Part shown: in pieces, positions 40,609-49,916 of the stretch
Numbering within the stretch: the stretch's first letter is position 1
How the letters are laid out: each line of letters opens with the position of its first letter
Source: Rheinheimera sp. UJ63
GTDB lineage: Bacteria > Pseudomonadota > Gammaproteobacteria > Enterobacterales > Alteromonadaceae
Assembly (NCBI RefSeq): GCF_021568285.1
Contig: NZ_JAKGTQ010000002.1
Coordinates: forward strand, 806,001-870,000
Direction of reading: 5' to 3'
Length of the DNA stretch: 64,000 nucleotides
The notes under the pieces: generated by a model
What the model saw: only the letters and a program-made list of their open reading frames with translations
The model's database searches: none
Told to the model about the DNA's origin: nothing
Program-made: the position numbers and the translations under genes

Positions 40609-43326
40609 TTAAAACAGCGCGGCAACGCGCTTTAACAACGGTTTTTCTTGTTGGGCAACCGGACCATGCGCAAGCCATTGCTGTAACAGCTGCTCTGGTG
40701 TTAATTGTTGCCCCGCATTATGTTTTAACGATAACAAGGCCAGTTGCACTTGTTGGCGCTCTGCCGCACTGCTTTGCTCAACATTTTGCTCTGACATCAG
40801 CTCTAACGCGATGGTCAGTTGTGAGCGCGTCAAACTTGGCTGCGGCAAACTTAAAGCTTCACGATAGCTCTGTGGTAATTGTTCCGCTTTGATATCGCCC
40901 TGCTCTAATACGTCAAATAAGGTTTGTAACTCTTGACGTTGTGCCGACTTTTGCAACTGCTTTTGGCTTTGTTGCAATTGCTGACTGAGCTCTTGATATT
41001 GCTGTCGCACCCCAGCGCTGTCGGGCAAACTCAATTGACGCAACTGTGCTTGTACCGCTTGCAACGCGCCAGCACTAGTGGCTTGCGCTAAGGTCGTACT
41101 CAGCGTAGCTAATTGCTCTGATACCAACTGGGCAACTTGCTGCTCAGCTTGCTGCTGTAGTTTGTACTCTTCGTTGCGTTTTTCAAAAAAGCTATCACAC
41201 AGTGCACGAAACTCTAACCACAACGCTTGATCTTGCTGACGACCGGCAAAACCAAAGGTCTTCCAGCGTTGCTGCAATTCTTTCAGCACCTGTGCTGTTT
41301 TGGCGCCGTCTTCTAAGGTCATGGCCAATTTCGCTTCCGCAATCAATGCCGCCTTACCCGCCGCTTGTTGCTGCTGCGCCGTGGCCACTTTGTCTTTTAA
41401 GCGTTTGCTCAGTTCTTGAAATTGTTGTTGCAACGCTTGGTAATCACGCCGATTAACCGCGCCACTTTCACGCCAACGTTGGCTTAACTGCCGAAAAGCG
41501 GCATCTAAATCCCGTTCTGGCAATTCTGCTTCGACTAAATTGCCAAGCTCTTGTAATAATTGCTGACGTTGCTGTAAATGCAGTTCGCGTTCAGCATCTT
41601 GCTGAGCAAACACCTGGCGGCAAGGTTCAAAAGCCGCTTCACAGGCTGCATCAAAAGCCTGATTCAAGCTTTCTTCGGCAGCGGGATCTGCTTTACCTAA
41701 AGACTTCCAGTTTGCGCGGGCCAGTTTCACTTGCTCAGCACGCGCTTTGGCATCTTGCAAAGGGCTATTTGCCAGCTCAGTTATTTCGCTTAACAACGCG
41801 GTTTTACGTGGCGTGGCAATATACTGCTGCAAAGACTCTAATTCAGTTTGTAAACTGCTGATCTCGGCAAACTCTTTTTCAAATTGCTGCTGGGCTTCTG
41901 CAGATAAGTTTGCCACATCGGCCGTCATGCCTTTATACAAACCAAACAACACTTTATAGCGCCCTGCCGCGTGTAAGCGTTTGTATTCGGCACACTTGCT
42001 ACGAAGCTGGCGCAGCTCTTTTTGTTGCTGTTGTTTAATATGGCTCAGCGCTTGTTGCCACTGCTGACGTAACTGCTTGAATTGTTCGTTTAACTCAGCA
42101 GGTAAACTTGCACTGAAACCTTTACTGGCACTGCGCCAAGCATCAGCAAAATCTTGCCATTGTTGTTCTGCTGCCGCTAACTGCTCAGCACGGTTAGGCA
42201 AAGGCTGTTCACTAAACGCATTGAGCAATTGCTGGATCGACGTGAGCGCTTTATTCAACTCGGGTAAACGTGCTAATTGCTGCTGCACTACCGTTAAACG
42301 TTGTTGCAAGGCGCTTTGCTCGGCATGGGCTAACTCGGCAGCATCCAGCTCTTCACATAACGCGGTGGCGGCGGCATCCAGTAAACCATTTTGCTCAGTA
42401 CTGGCGACTTGTTGTAACTGCACCTGCAATTGTTGCTCTAGCTCACTGACCGCTTGCTGTAACTGCTGGGTTTTTAACACTTGGCGCGCTTTACGCTCAA
42501 CTAAGGCTTGCTCGGCCTGCAGTTGGGCTAATTTTGGCGCTAACCATTCGGTTAAACGTTGGTCGAGCTGCTGAAACTTCTCTGAAAAACCCTGCGCTTC
42601 TTGTTCGGGTAATAACGGTAACTCAGCGACTAACACTTGCCATTGTTGTTGCAACTCTTGCTGTAACGCCGGTAGCTCGGCCAGCGTATGACGCTCGCGC
42701 AGCGCATTCAGCTTAGCCAGCAACAAGGTGATCTCTTTGCGTAAGCGAGGTGGCTTTTGCTTATCCGCCGCCATTTTCGCCAAGCGAGCCTGCAAGGTTT
42801 CAGCCAGCGAGGGTTCAAGTTGCTTACTGAGTTTCTCTAATTGTTTTTCATCTGTGATCTGTGCCAACAATTGCTGTTTTAAGGCGACAGGAAAGGCCGC
42901 ATCTAACAAGGTTTGTTGAATTAACTCTGGGCGCTCTAACCGCTGTACTAAGGCAAAGCGCACATTCATATCGGCATCTTTTAGCGCCAGCGACTCTAAA
43001 ATGCTGCTGCGATTACACTGCTCAATAAATTTCTGTTTTAACGGTGCGGCTACCCGATTCGCTAACAGTTGCTCAACAACTTGTTGCTCGGCATAGTGTT
43101 TTAAACGCTCTGCCGTGTCGTGTTTACTGGCTTGCCACCATAACGCAAAATCGTCTAACCGATGTAAAGCGGCTTTACGCACCGCTTCGGCGGCATCGTT
43201 AAAAGCGAGCTCGTGCAATACTTGCTTATGCTCAGCGCTGGTAGGTTGTAATGTTTCAAGTGCTTGCTGACGAATAGCGGCGTCTGGATGCTGCCATTTC
43301 GGTTTAAACCAGCGTTTAAAGATCAT
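40609..43326 (-). CDS. Large DUF349 coiled-coil protein
   Basis: The 905-residue protein is extremely rich in Gln, Leu, Ala and Glu. Residues 1-190 look like HEAT-type helical repeats (ALETLQPTSAEHKQVLHELA), the middle is long coiled coil, and three DUF349-type repeats follow, marked by a Trp and a Gly/Phe pair: LARANWKSLGKADP, LSQRWRESGAVNR and LQQRWKTFGFAGR. DUF349 function is not established. The start at ATG 43326 overlaps the end of yeaC by 11 bases, so they are coupled. Its Gln-rich codons produce long spurious frames on the other strand. Confidence 0.85.
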   Translation of the reverse strand: MIFKRWFKPKWQHPDAAIRQQALETLQPTSAEHKQVLHELAFNDAAEAVRKAALHRLDDFALWWQASKHDTAERLKHYAEQQVVEQLLANRVAAPLKQKFIEQCNRSSILESLALKDADMNVRFALVQRLERPELIQQTLLDAAFPVALKQQLLAQITDEKQLEKLSKQLEPSLAETLQARLAKMAADKQKPPRLRKEITLLLAKLNALRERHTLAELPALQQELQQQWQVLVAELPLLPEQEAQGFSEKFQQLDQRLTEWLAPKLAQLQAEQALVERKARQVLKTQQLQQAVSELEQQLQVQLQQVASTEQNGLLDAAATALCEELDAAELAHAEQSALQQRLTVVQQQLARLPELNKALTSIQQLLNAFSEQPLPNRAEQLAAAEQQWQDFADAWRSASKGFSASLPAELNEQFKQLRQQWQQALSHIKQQQQKELRQLRSKCAEYKRLHAAGRYKVLFGLYKGMTADVANLSAEAQQQFEKEFAEISSLQTELESLQQYIATPRKTALLSEITELANSPLQDAKARAEQVKLARANWKSLGKADPAAEESLNQAFDAACEAAFEPCRQVFAQQDAERELHLQQRQQLLQELGNLVEAELPERDLDAAFRQLSQRWRESGAVNRRDYQALQQQFQELSKRLKDKVATAQQQQAAGKAALIAEAKLAMTLEDGAKTAQVLKELQQRWKTFGFAGRQQDQALWLEFRALCDSFFEKRNEEYKLQQQAEQQVAQLVSEQLATLSTTLAQATSAGALQAVQAQLRQLSLPDSAGVRQQYQELSQQLQQSQKQLQKSAQRQELQTLFDVLEQGDIKAEQLPQSYREALSLPQPSLTRSQLTIALELMSEQNVEQSSAAERQQVQLALLSLKHNAGQQLTPEQLLQQWLAHGPVAQQEKPLLKRVAALF

Positions 43327-43597
43327 CGTGCGAAAACCTTGCAATAGCGGCAGGATCTGAAAACTGTTTTTTCAACTCTGCCTTGGATTTATGAACTATT
43401 TGTCCGTCTGGACCCACAGTGAAGATATCTTGAGACTTCAACACCTTAGACTGATACGCTAATACCAGTTGCAGTGTTTGCTCTTTTTGCTCTGCGCTTA
43501 ACGGCGTGCCATCGGCCCAACGACCGGTGGCCACCGCCTCAGCTAGTTTGTTATAGGTGTCAGGTGCCATTGCACTGACCATCGCTGTAAAATCCAT
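43316..43597 (-). CDS. yeaC: YeaC family protein (DUF1315)
   Basis: The 93-residue soluble protein matches E. coli YeaC (90 residues) along its length: MAPDTYNKLAEAVATGRWADG against MTPEVYQRLATAVELGKWPDG, then LSAEQKEQTLQLVLAYQ and the KSKAELKKQF end. Function is unknown. It lies between a zinc-ribbon membrane protein (1 base away) and the DUF349 gene (11-base overlap) in a compact operon. Confidence 0.86.
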   Translation of the reverse strand: MDFTAMVSAMAPDTYNKLAEAVATGRWADGTPLSAEQKEQTLQLVLAYQSKVLKSQDIFTVGPDGQIVHKSKAELKKQFSDPAAIARFSHDDL

Positions 43598-43598
43598 A

Positions 43599-43925
43599 CT
43601 ATTTTTTTCGCTTTAACCAAATAATTCGTGCGCGACACACCACATACCAACCAAAGCCTAAGGCTATCGCTACGGTTGAAACATACTGGTTATAACTGCC
43701 ATTCTCAGGCTGCCACCAATACAAAATACCAAATCCGGCCAAAAATAACAGCAAGGCCAGCATCGACTGGTTCATCAGTGATTGCGCTTGACGAGCCATT
43801 TGCTCTCGATGTTTCGAGGCCAGCTTTTCTGGGCTGGCTTCCCCTAAATTGGTTTTACACTTTGGACATTCTGCCGCTTTGTTTGAGATCCGGTTTGCAC
43901 ACACCGGACAAGAAATAATCGCCAT
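43599..43925 (-). CDS. Zinc-ribbon membrane protein
   Basis: The 108-residue protein begins with a zinc ribbon of two CxxC pairs (CPVCANRISNKAAECPKC, C6, C9, C20, C23), followed by a short linker and two membrane helices (about residues 54-70 LALLLFLAGFGILYWW and 80-98). A basic tail (RARIIWLKRKK) would be cytosolic. Small zinc-ribbon membrane proteins like this are common and uncharacterised. It starts 12 bases after the M14 peptidase stop, so it is probably the second gene of a peptidase-zinc ribbon-yeaC-DUF349 unit. Confidence 0.75.
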   Translation of the reverse strand: MAIISCPVCANRISNKAAECPKCKTNLGEASPEKLASKHREQMARQAQSLMNQSMLALLLFLAGFGILYWWQPENGSYNQYVSTVAIALGFGWYVVCRARIIWLKRKK

Positions 43926-43937
43926 GTCTAATAGGTC

Positions 43938-45065
43938 CTATCGTAACTCATCAACTACGGCCAATACCGCGGTAAGGGTGTCATGGCCGAGTTTCATTGA
44001 ACGTACATCTGACCAACCAAAAGCCTCGTCTGGCAGGTTGGCGTTATCTTTAAACGGCATTTCTAAGGTGTACGCTAAACAACCAAAGTGCTCAGCAACC
44101 CAGTTACTGCCCACCGTTAAATTCGCTTTACCCGGCTCGTCTTTGTCATAACCAAACTGGGTTTGAAACTCTGGAGTTACCAGTTGTAATGCCGTTTTAA
44201 ATGCCTGCTCTAGCTGTTGCATTTTGGCATTGTAAGACGGAACACCTTCTGCGCCGGCCACAAAGTTATACGGCAGATTTTCGTCACCATGAATATCTAA
44301 GAACATGTCTAGGCCGATTTCTTGCATTTTTTCCCGAACTAAGTACACCTCTGGGCTTTCTGTCATGCTCGGGTTTTGCCATTCACGGTTTAAATTAACG
44401 CCTGCGGCGTTAGTCCGTAAATGCCCGCGCACACTGCCATCCGGGTTCATATTGGGCACAATGTAAAATACCGCTTTGGCTAACAGTAACCGAGCCACAC
44501 CGTCATCTTCATCTAATAATCGATCCAGTAAGCCTTCAACAAACCATTCGGCCATCGTTTCGCCAGGGTGTTGCCGAGCAATGATCCAAATCTTCTTTTT
44601 ATGCTCAGCTGGCTCGCCGACAACCAGCATGGTCATATCACGGCCATCCAGAGTTTCACCTAACTCGACTAACCGACAGTTGTAATCATTTTGGGCAAAG
44701 TGCAGCAAGTCTTGATGCCGTTCATAGCTATAAGGCGCAAAGTAAGCAAAGTACACTGACTCCGCTTCTGGATAATGATGAATGGTTAATACGTTGTCTG
44801 CATAACTGGTATCTACGCGAAACCACGTTTGTCGATCATAAGAAGCCACCGCTTGATAACCTTCCCAGCCTTCTGGGTAAGCCGATTGACCAGCATTCAT
44901 AATTTTGATGGTGTGCGGTTCAGTGTGTGAGGTGTTTAAACGAAAGTGAAACCACTGAAAGAACTCTGATTGATGATCTTTTCGGATCGCCAATTGAATG
45001 TTTGCTGGATCCGTGGCGTGTAACACCTCGATATTACCACTGTCAAAATTGCAGGTGATTTTCAT
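43938..45065 (-). CDS. M14-family cytosolic zinc carboxypeptidase
   Basis: The 375-residue protein has an N-terminal beta-sandwich (about 1-120) and a carboxypeptidase domain with HPGETMAEWFVEGLL (His and Glu zinc ligands near 167-170), NPDGSVRGHLRTNAAGVNLN (substrate arginine), FLDIHGDE (third ligand) and the catalytic glutamate in AYTLEMPF. This is the AGBL/CCP-like 'M14-type cytosolic carboxypeptidase' layout known in bacteria; no signal peptide is present. The substrate is not known. It is the first gene of the run leading to yeaC. Confidence 0.88.
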   Translation of the reverse strand: MKITCNFDSGNIEVLHATDPANIQLAIRKDHQSEFFQWFHFRLNTSHTEPHTIKIMNAGQSAYPEGWEGYQAVASYDRQTWFRVDTSYADNVLTIHHYPEAESVYFAYFAPYSYERHQDLLHFAQNDYNCRLVELGETLDGRDMTMLVVGEPAEHKKKIWIIARQHPGETMAEWFVEGLLDRLLDEDDGVARLLLAKAVFYIVPNMNPDGSVRGHLRTNAAGVNLNREWQNPSMTESPEVYLVREKMQEIGLDMFLDIHGDENLPYNFVAGAEGVPSYNAKMQQLEQAFKTALQLVTPEFQTQFGYDKDEPGKANLTVGSNWVAEHFGCLAYTLEMPFKDNANLPDEAFGWSDVRSMKLGHDTLTAVLAVVDELR

Positions 45066-45146
45066 AACATTTTCTCTAATTTGGCATCATCAAATAACAG
45101 CGCGTACGGCAAATACCTTGGCCTGGCACGCCGGTCGCATATCGTG

Positions 45147-45392
45147 TTAGGGATTCTCTCGCACAAAGGCGATATCTGCAAATCCCATTTTACTGAATGA
45201 TTGCGAGCGAAAGTTTTTTACTGCGGCTTTATCTTTAGCCGTATGATGTAATTGCTGCTCCATGGCTAAAAACGCCGTAAGATCTATCCCTTCAGCTGCC
45301 GCAACGGCTTCATATAAATCAACAAAACGATCATAACTAAAGGCGATAACTTTCTTTTGGCCTTTAAAGGTGTAGCTAACTTGCCTAGCCAT
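45147..45392 (-). CDS. DUF2960-type small protein
   Basis: The 81-residue protein begins MARQVSYTFKGQKKVIAFSY and continues YEAVAAAEGIDLTAFLAMEQ, ending NFRSQSFSKMGFADIAFVRE. This resembles the DUF2960 family found in Shewanella, Vibrio and relatives. No function is known. It is 12 bases downstream of the EamA gene, in the same direction. Confidence 0.7.
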   Translation of the reverse strand: MARQVSYTFKGQKKVIAFSYDRFVDLYEAVAAAEGIDLTAFLAMEQQLHHTAKDKAAVKNFRSQSFSKMGFADIAFVRENP

Positions 45393-45404
45393 AAAACTTA
45401 TTTC

Positions 45405-46250
45405 CTATACTGCGTGGCGACGACACAACCACAATGAAAGCAATAACAAAGCGATACCCAAGACTAACTTGGTTAAGTCTGTATCACGCTGCCAGATCAG
45501 AATATTGACCAGCAAACCTGCAGGGATCAAAGCATTATTCATCACCGCTAAGGTACCGCTAGAAACCTGTGAAGCGCCTTTGTTCCACCAAAAATAGCCT
45601 GCACCTGAAGCCACTAATCCTAGCCAAAGCAAAACTGCCCATTGTACTGACGTAGTGGGATATTGTGCTTGCCCCAGTAATAACCAAGCCGGTAGCGCAA
45701 TCACTAAAGCACCGACATAAAACCAGCCAAATTGCTGATGGCCTGCGTTTAGGTGCGCTTTGCTGGCCATAAACTTTTTATAGCCCACCTGGCCTGCGGC
45801 AAAACAAAAGTTTGCCCCCTGCACCACTAAAAAGCCTAACCAATAATTCACTGCGGGTAGTGTATCGCGCATCACAGCTGCTGCCACTACGGCGAGTAAG
45901 GCTGCAAATAAAAAGCGGGGATTAAAATGGCCATCAAGCACATCATACAGCAATGTTATATAGACCGGGGTAAAGATGGTAAACACCAGGATCTGTGGCA
46001 CACTCAGTAATAAAAAAGACTGATAATAAAAAATATACATTAAGCCTAATTGCACCGCGCCAAGCGCGGCCAATAAAAATGCATCGGCTAAGGCCACAGG
46101 TTTACGTAGCAGCCAAGGCAAAAACACCAGCACCGCGAGCGCAATACGCATTAACACCGCAAAATAAGCATCCACTTGGCCAGCCAAATAAACGCCAATT
46201 AAGCTAAACGAAAACGCCCACAGCAGTGTAACGGCAACTAAATAACTCAC
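45405..46250 (-). CDS. EamA/DMT-family permease
   Basis: The 281-residue protein has ten hydrophobic helices in two EamA repeats, the layout of drug/metabolite transporters that export amino acids or similar compounds. The first repeat starts AVTLLWAFSFSLIGVYLAG and the second around GWFYVGALVIALPAWLLL. It most resembles the carboxylate/amino acid/amine transporter subgroup. Its ATG overlaps the stop of the upstream acyltransferase by four bases, so translation is coupled. Confidence 0.87.
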   Translation of the reverse strand: MSYLVAVTLLWAFSFSLIGVYLAGQVDAYFAVLMRIALAVLVFLPWLLRKPVALADAFLLAALGAVQLGLMYIFYYQSFLLLSVPQILVFTIFTPVYITLLYDVLDGHFNPRFLFAALLAVVAAAVMRDTLPAVNYWLGFLVVQGANFCFAAGQVGYKKFMASKAHLNAGHQQFGWFYVGALVIALPAWLLLGQAQYPTTSVQWAVLLWLGLVASGAGYFWWNKGASQVSSGTLAVMNNALIPAGLLVNILIWQRDTDLTKLVLGIALLLLSLWLCRRHAV

Positions 46251-47368
46251 TCTAGTTCAGACTGCCTCATGATCGGAGCCGCATATAAGGCGCTCATTAA
46301 TGAGGTCGCGCCTTGCGGTACCGTTTGCAAACGCTGTTGCCATAACTCCACTAGTTTTTCATCAACCGAAGCATGTGTTAAACCTGCGGCCAGATAATTA
46401 ACCGGATATAAACGGTAGTTTTGCCAAATGTGCTGGTCAATTAGCCGGGCAAGTGCATCGGGATCTGCAGGCACCTCGGTAAGTGGTTTTGCAAACGCCA
46501 CATGAACCCGGCCTTTAAAGCCAACGATCCCTTTGATAATACTATCTATATCCTCAAATTCCGTTTTTTGGTAAGAACCGGAGGTTTGTTTTTGCCACAA
46601 TTCGTTGATTTTATCGACATCGCAAGGATCATATTCGTAAGACAAACATACCGGCACAATATTTAGCCCTGCTATATATTCAGCAAAGCTTTCACCGCGT
46701 TTTTTGCCTTCCATATAAAACATTTTCAAAATCGCCGGATCCGTTTCATCCAAGCCATCTTTAGCGCGACCTTCTTTTTGCGCGATCCACACAGAGTGTT
46801 TATGCTCTAACGAATGTTTAATGTAAGACGACAACAAGGTAAAGTTTTTCAGCATTTCACGTGGGCCTTTGGCACCGCGCTTAACAATAAAACTTTTATT
46901 TAATCGCATTAACTCCGAGGCGCAGGCCTTACGTAATAAGTTGTCGCCAATGGCAATGCGCACGGTATCTAAACCATGGTGATATAAACACCAATTTACT
47001 AAAGCCGGATCCATCGCAATATCACGGTGATTAGAGACAAACAAGTAAGCTTTGCCTGGTGTTAAATGTTCTAAACCAGATACCGTGATTTTATTGGTAC
47101 TACTTTCTATCATTCGCTCCATAAAGGTCGCGACCTGACGCTGCACCGCTTGTACGTTATCTAAACGTGACCAACGGCGTTTTAACGAGAATTTCACCAG
47201 TGGTGATAATAACCAGCCCAAAGGCCCAGCTAAATGCGGGAAACGATAATGGAGAATGGCATGAATAAATTCGTCATCTGCAATTAAACGGGCGATCGCT
47301 GGCGCGACTTCGTCATCATGATAAGGCCGGATATCGGCGTAAATATCTTGCTCTGCCACAGTACTCAC
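46247..47368 (-). CDS. 1-acyl-sn-glycerol-3-phosphate acyltransferase-like protein
   Basis: The protein of about 373 residues has the PlsC acyltransferase motif I NHRDIAMD (H-x4-D) near residue 137 of the frame, motif II-like LLRKACASELMRLNKSF, and motif III region KEGRAKDGLDETDPAILKMF. It is longer than PlsC and resembles the group of larger acyltransferases found in Alteromonadales, probably adding acyl chains to a phospholipid or related acceptor. The start is uncertain: TTG 47392, GTG 47368 and GTG 47359 are all in frame and none has a good ribosome site. I chose 47368. Confidence 0.8.
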   Translation of the reverse strand: MSTVAEQDIYADIRPYHDDEVAPAIARLIADDEFIHAILHYRFPHLAGPLGWLLSPLVKFSLKRRWSRLDNVQAVQRQVATFMERMIESSTNKITVSGLEHLTPGKAYLFVSNHRDIAMDPALVNWCLYHHGLDTVRIAIGDNLLRKACASELMRLNKSFIVKRGAKGPREMLKNFTLLSSYIKHSLEHKHSVWIAQKEGRAKDGLDETDPAILKMFYMEGKKRGESFAEYIAGLNIVPVCLSYEYDPCDVDKINELWQKQTSGSYQKTEFEDIDSIIKGIVGFKGRVHVAFAKPLTEVPADPDALARLIDQHIWQNYRLYPVNYLAAGLTHASVDEKLVELWQQRLQTVPQGATSLMSALYAAPIMRQSELE

Positions 47369-47608
47369 TACTTTGTCTGGGTAAAAGAGCAACTATTTTA
47401 CTGGGTTATACAGAATTGACCAGCACAATCCTAATTAAGATTAAGGCTTGTTGACGTTTGATGGTTTTTTTGCAACTAAGTGGCGGGTATTTATACAAAA
47501 CAGAGCTTATGCCATGTCGTTATTTTACATAAACAAGTGATAAAAAACGCCCTGCTTTTAAGTAGATTAAATCGACCAAAAGACCGGGCGCGGCTGAGTA
47601 AGTGGCTC

Positions 47609-48574
47609 TTATTCCGTAAAATTCAAACTCACGGCAGTTTTACTGGTCGGTATTACCACGTTTTTTGCTTGCAGAAAATCAATAGCATCGGCGATCTCTG
47701 GATCGTCAGTAACATCACAGCTAAGCGCCGCAGTGTAGGTATTAGCATCAATGAAACCGATACCATAATTATAGGTACTTACACCGTCAAAATAGACATT
47801 CGTACTGGTATAGGGTGCGTAAGTTTTATTGCCGCCATTATCAGACAATTCAGCTAATGGCCGATCGGCGCCTGCATACAAATATACGGTAGCCACCGGC
47901 TCGGATTTATCAGCGGGTGCCACAGTGCAGTTATTATTGATGAGTAAGGTTTCAGAAACCTGCCCCGTTAAGTGACCGATAGCACTGTCATCGACTAAAC
48001 GTAACCCTGTCGGTTTTAGTAGATAACCATTCTGCCCAGGCGGATTAACCATGGCTTTGCGTAAGTCAAACTCGAGCGTATAGCTAAAAGTACCGCCGGC
48101 TGATAACGTGACCCCACCGAGCTTTAATTCGTTTGAAGGCACTCGAAGTGCTTGGCGGCTGCCATCTAATAATTCGACATAACTGCCTTCAGCTATCGCC
48201 AATCTTAATTGCCCATAGTTACCAGGGGGAAGTTCAGCTTGGCTGACGAGTGCTTCTGCTTTTGCGCCAGGTAACGTTAATAAGTCGATACCACGCGCAT
48301 TTGCAACAACATTTCCCTGATTGTCGCGACAAAGGTTGTTAACATTGGCAGCACTCGGATCTTGACCAATCACCACACGTTGACGACTTAAGCCATTACC
48401 AGTCAGTTCGACATCGGTAAAACACACCACCACCGCTTTTGCCTCAGTCACTGGCGCATCACTGACCGCTAAACTAAAGGTTGCTAACATTGGCTCAGAG
48501 GTTGTTTCACCGCCGCATGCGGTTAAGCCCGCAATGCTAGTCAATAGCATGCTTGTTAAAATACGTTTTTGCAT
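47609..48574 (-). CDS. DUF4382-domain lipoprotein
   Basis: The 321-residue protein has a lipoprotein signal with lipobox LTAC (Cys at about 20). The DUF4382 domain starts at ATFSLAVSDAPVTEAKAVVVCFTDVEL and includes IDLLTLPGAKAEALV and LPPGNYGQLRLAI, typical of the family. The C-terminal third (from about 205) has a carboxypeptidase-regulatory-like beta-sandwich (ATVYLYAGAD). It should sit in the periplasm, anchored to a membrane; the function is unknown. The codon start is ATG with a clear signal. Confidence 0.85.
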   Translation of the reverse strand: MQKRILTSMLLTSIAGLTACGGETTSEPMLATFSLAVSDAPVTEAKAVVVCFTDVELTGNGLSRQRVVIGQDPSAANVNNLCRDNQGNVVANARGIDLLTLPGAKAEALVSQAELPPGNYGQLRLAIAEGSYVELLDGSRQALRVPSNELKLGGVTLSAGGTFSYTLEFDLRKAMVNPPGQNGYLLKPTGLRLVDDSAIGHLTGQVSETLLINNNCTVAPADKSEPVATVYLYAGADRPLAELSDNGGNKTYAPYTSTNVYFDGVSTYNYGIGFIDANTYTAALSCDVTDDPEIADAIDFLQAKNVVIPTSKTAVSLNFTE

Positions 48575-48689
48575 TTGTGTATCCCCTTTACTACTTGAAC
48601 CCTAATCCTATTCGCCAAGGCTGAACCTTAAGTGAATTCAAAGTGTGCTTGCTGCATGTCGAAATATTCAGCATACAGTTAAACGGGCA

Positions 48690-48717
48690 TTGCATTATCG
48701 CTGAGAATCATTATGAT
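48690..48717 (+). promoter_or_regulatory. tRNA-Pro promoter with Fur-like overlap
   Basis: TTGCAT and TATGAT are 16 bases apart, and the -10 ends 12 bases before the tRNA. The bases 48701-48717 (ctgagaatcattatgat) also match the right two-thirds of a Fur box. Confidence 0.55.
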
Positions 48718-48729
48718 ACGCGCTTGAGT

Positions 48730-48806
<77 letters not shown>

Positions 48807-48818
48807 ATAAATTCTTAT

Positions 48819-48855
48819 CAAAAGCCAGTTAGCTTAAAGCGAGCTGGCTTTTTTT
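48819..48855 (+). terminator. tRNA-Pro terminator
   Basis: The arms aaagccag / ctggcttt with an extended weaker stem are followed by seven T, 15 bases after the tRNA end. Confidence 0.82.
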
Positions 48856-49211
48856 ATATCTGCGGTTTGTCGCGCACCCTTTTAGCTATTATGCCGCTTT
48901 ATTTGCTGTCGTAAGTGCTTTAAATTGCAGAGCCAATGCTCATTAATGCCGGTAAAAAGGTGCATCACGCGGCCCTAGTATGATTGCCCTCTAGAAATTA
49001 ATGACGCTCACGATGACGACATTTCTAGCGCTTGTTAACACAACGCCAAGCCTAAACAATCGCTATTACCCCTATTCTTAAAACACCTTGTCGCGTTTTA
49101 TTGCCGATTGGTCCCTACTTTAAAATTAAAGTGATCGGGCAGCATCATACTACTGTAGGATTAGTCAGTCCCTAAATTGGTAAAACCTCATCTTCATAGG
49201 AGTACAATACC
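48856..49211. other. Intergenic region between tRNA-Pro and the SOD gene
   Basis: No gene is seen. It contains an 8-base inverted repeat, ctagaaat (48991-48998) and atttctag (49021-49028), and nearer the SOD gene the palindrome ACTTTAA-AA-TTAAAGT (49117-49132), about 80 bases before the start, which could be an operator. Confidence 0.35.
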
Positions 49212-49916
49212 GTGTTAACTATTCTCAAAGCGAAACTCCCTGCAACCTTACTTTGTTTATTCCTTGCTGCCAGTGCCCACGCTGAACCCTTTACGTTAAC
49301 CCCGCTGCCTTATGCTGCAGATGCACTTGCACCGGTTATCGATAAAGACACCATGCAAATTCACCATGGCAGGCACCATCAAGCCTATGTGAATAACTTA
49401 AACGCCCAAGTAGCAAGCACCCCAGAGTTAGCCTCACTGTCACTTGAAGTGATGATGTCGCAAATATCACGCTTTAATACGGCGGTACGAAACAATGGTG
49501 GTGGTCATTATAATCATCAACTTTTTTGGCAATTAATGGCGCCACAGGCTGATGTTGGCGAGCCTTCAGCGGCCTTAAAAAAAGCCATCGAACGTGATTT
49601 TGGCTCTATCGATGCCATGCAAAAGTCGTTTAATCAGGCAGCAGCTACCCGTTTTGGCTCTGGTTGGGCATGGTTAATCGTGGATAAAAAGCACAAACTG
49701 CAGGTAACATCGACAGCTAATCAAGACAACCCCTTGATGGATGTGGTGGAAGTGCAAGGTACCCCCATACTTGCGCTGGATGTTTGGGAGCATGCCTATT
49801 ATTTACAGTATCAAAACAAGCGTGGTGATTACGCTACGGCTTGGTGGACTATTGTGAATTGGCATAAGGTCAATGAGTTATATCGTCATGCCACCGAGCA
49901 AACCAAAGCTCATTAA
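49212..49916 (+). CDS. Exported superoxide dismutase, Mn-type active site
   Basis: The 234-residue Fe/Mn-family SOD has a cleavable signal peptide (cleavage after AHA, residue 24), so it acts in the periplasm or outside. The metal ligands are H51 in MQIHHGRHHQAYVNN, a histidine in GGHYNHQLFWQLM, and D and H in LDVWEHAYYLQY. The glycines before HYNHQLFW and the glutamine in STANQDNPLM are the MnSOD-type arrangement, where FeSOD has its glutamine in the AAQ helix. The start is GTG 49212 with AGGAG nine bases before it. Exported Mn-type SODs are less common than cytosolic ones in this group. Confidence 0.9.
   Translation: MLTILKAKLPATLLCLFLAASAHAEPFTLTPLPYAADALAPVIDKDTMQIHHGRHHQAYVNNLNAQVASTPELASLSLEVMMSQISRFNTAVRNNGGGHYNHQLFWQLMAPQADVGEPSAALKKAIERDFGSIDAMQKSFNQAAATRFGSGWAWLIVDKKHKLQVTSTANQDNPLMDVVEVQGTPILALDVWEHAYYLQYQNKRGDYATAWWTIVNWHKVNELYRHATEQTKAH

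Noticed and set aside
42077..42574. A 165-codon plus-strand frame rich in Cys, Ser and Asn opposite the DUF349 gene
   Set aside because: It is the antisense of a Gln/Leu/Ala-rich coiled-coil gene; composition is explained by reversed CAG/CTG-like codons, and there is no ribosome site.
47480..47857. 125-codon plus-strand frame overlapping the DUF4382 gene
   Set aside because: It is antisense to a convincing lipoprotein gene with signal peptide and conserved domain.
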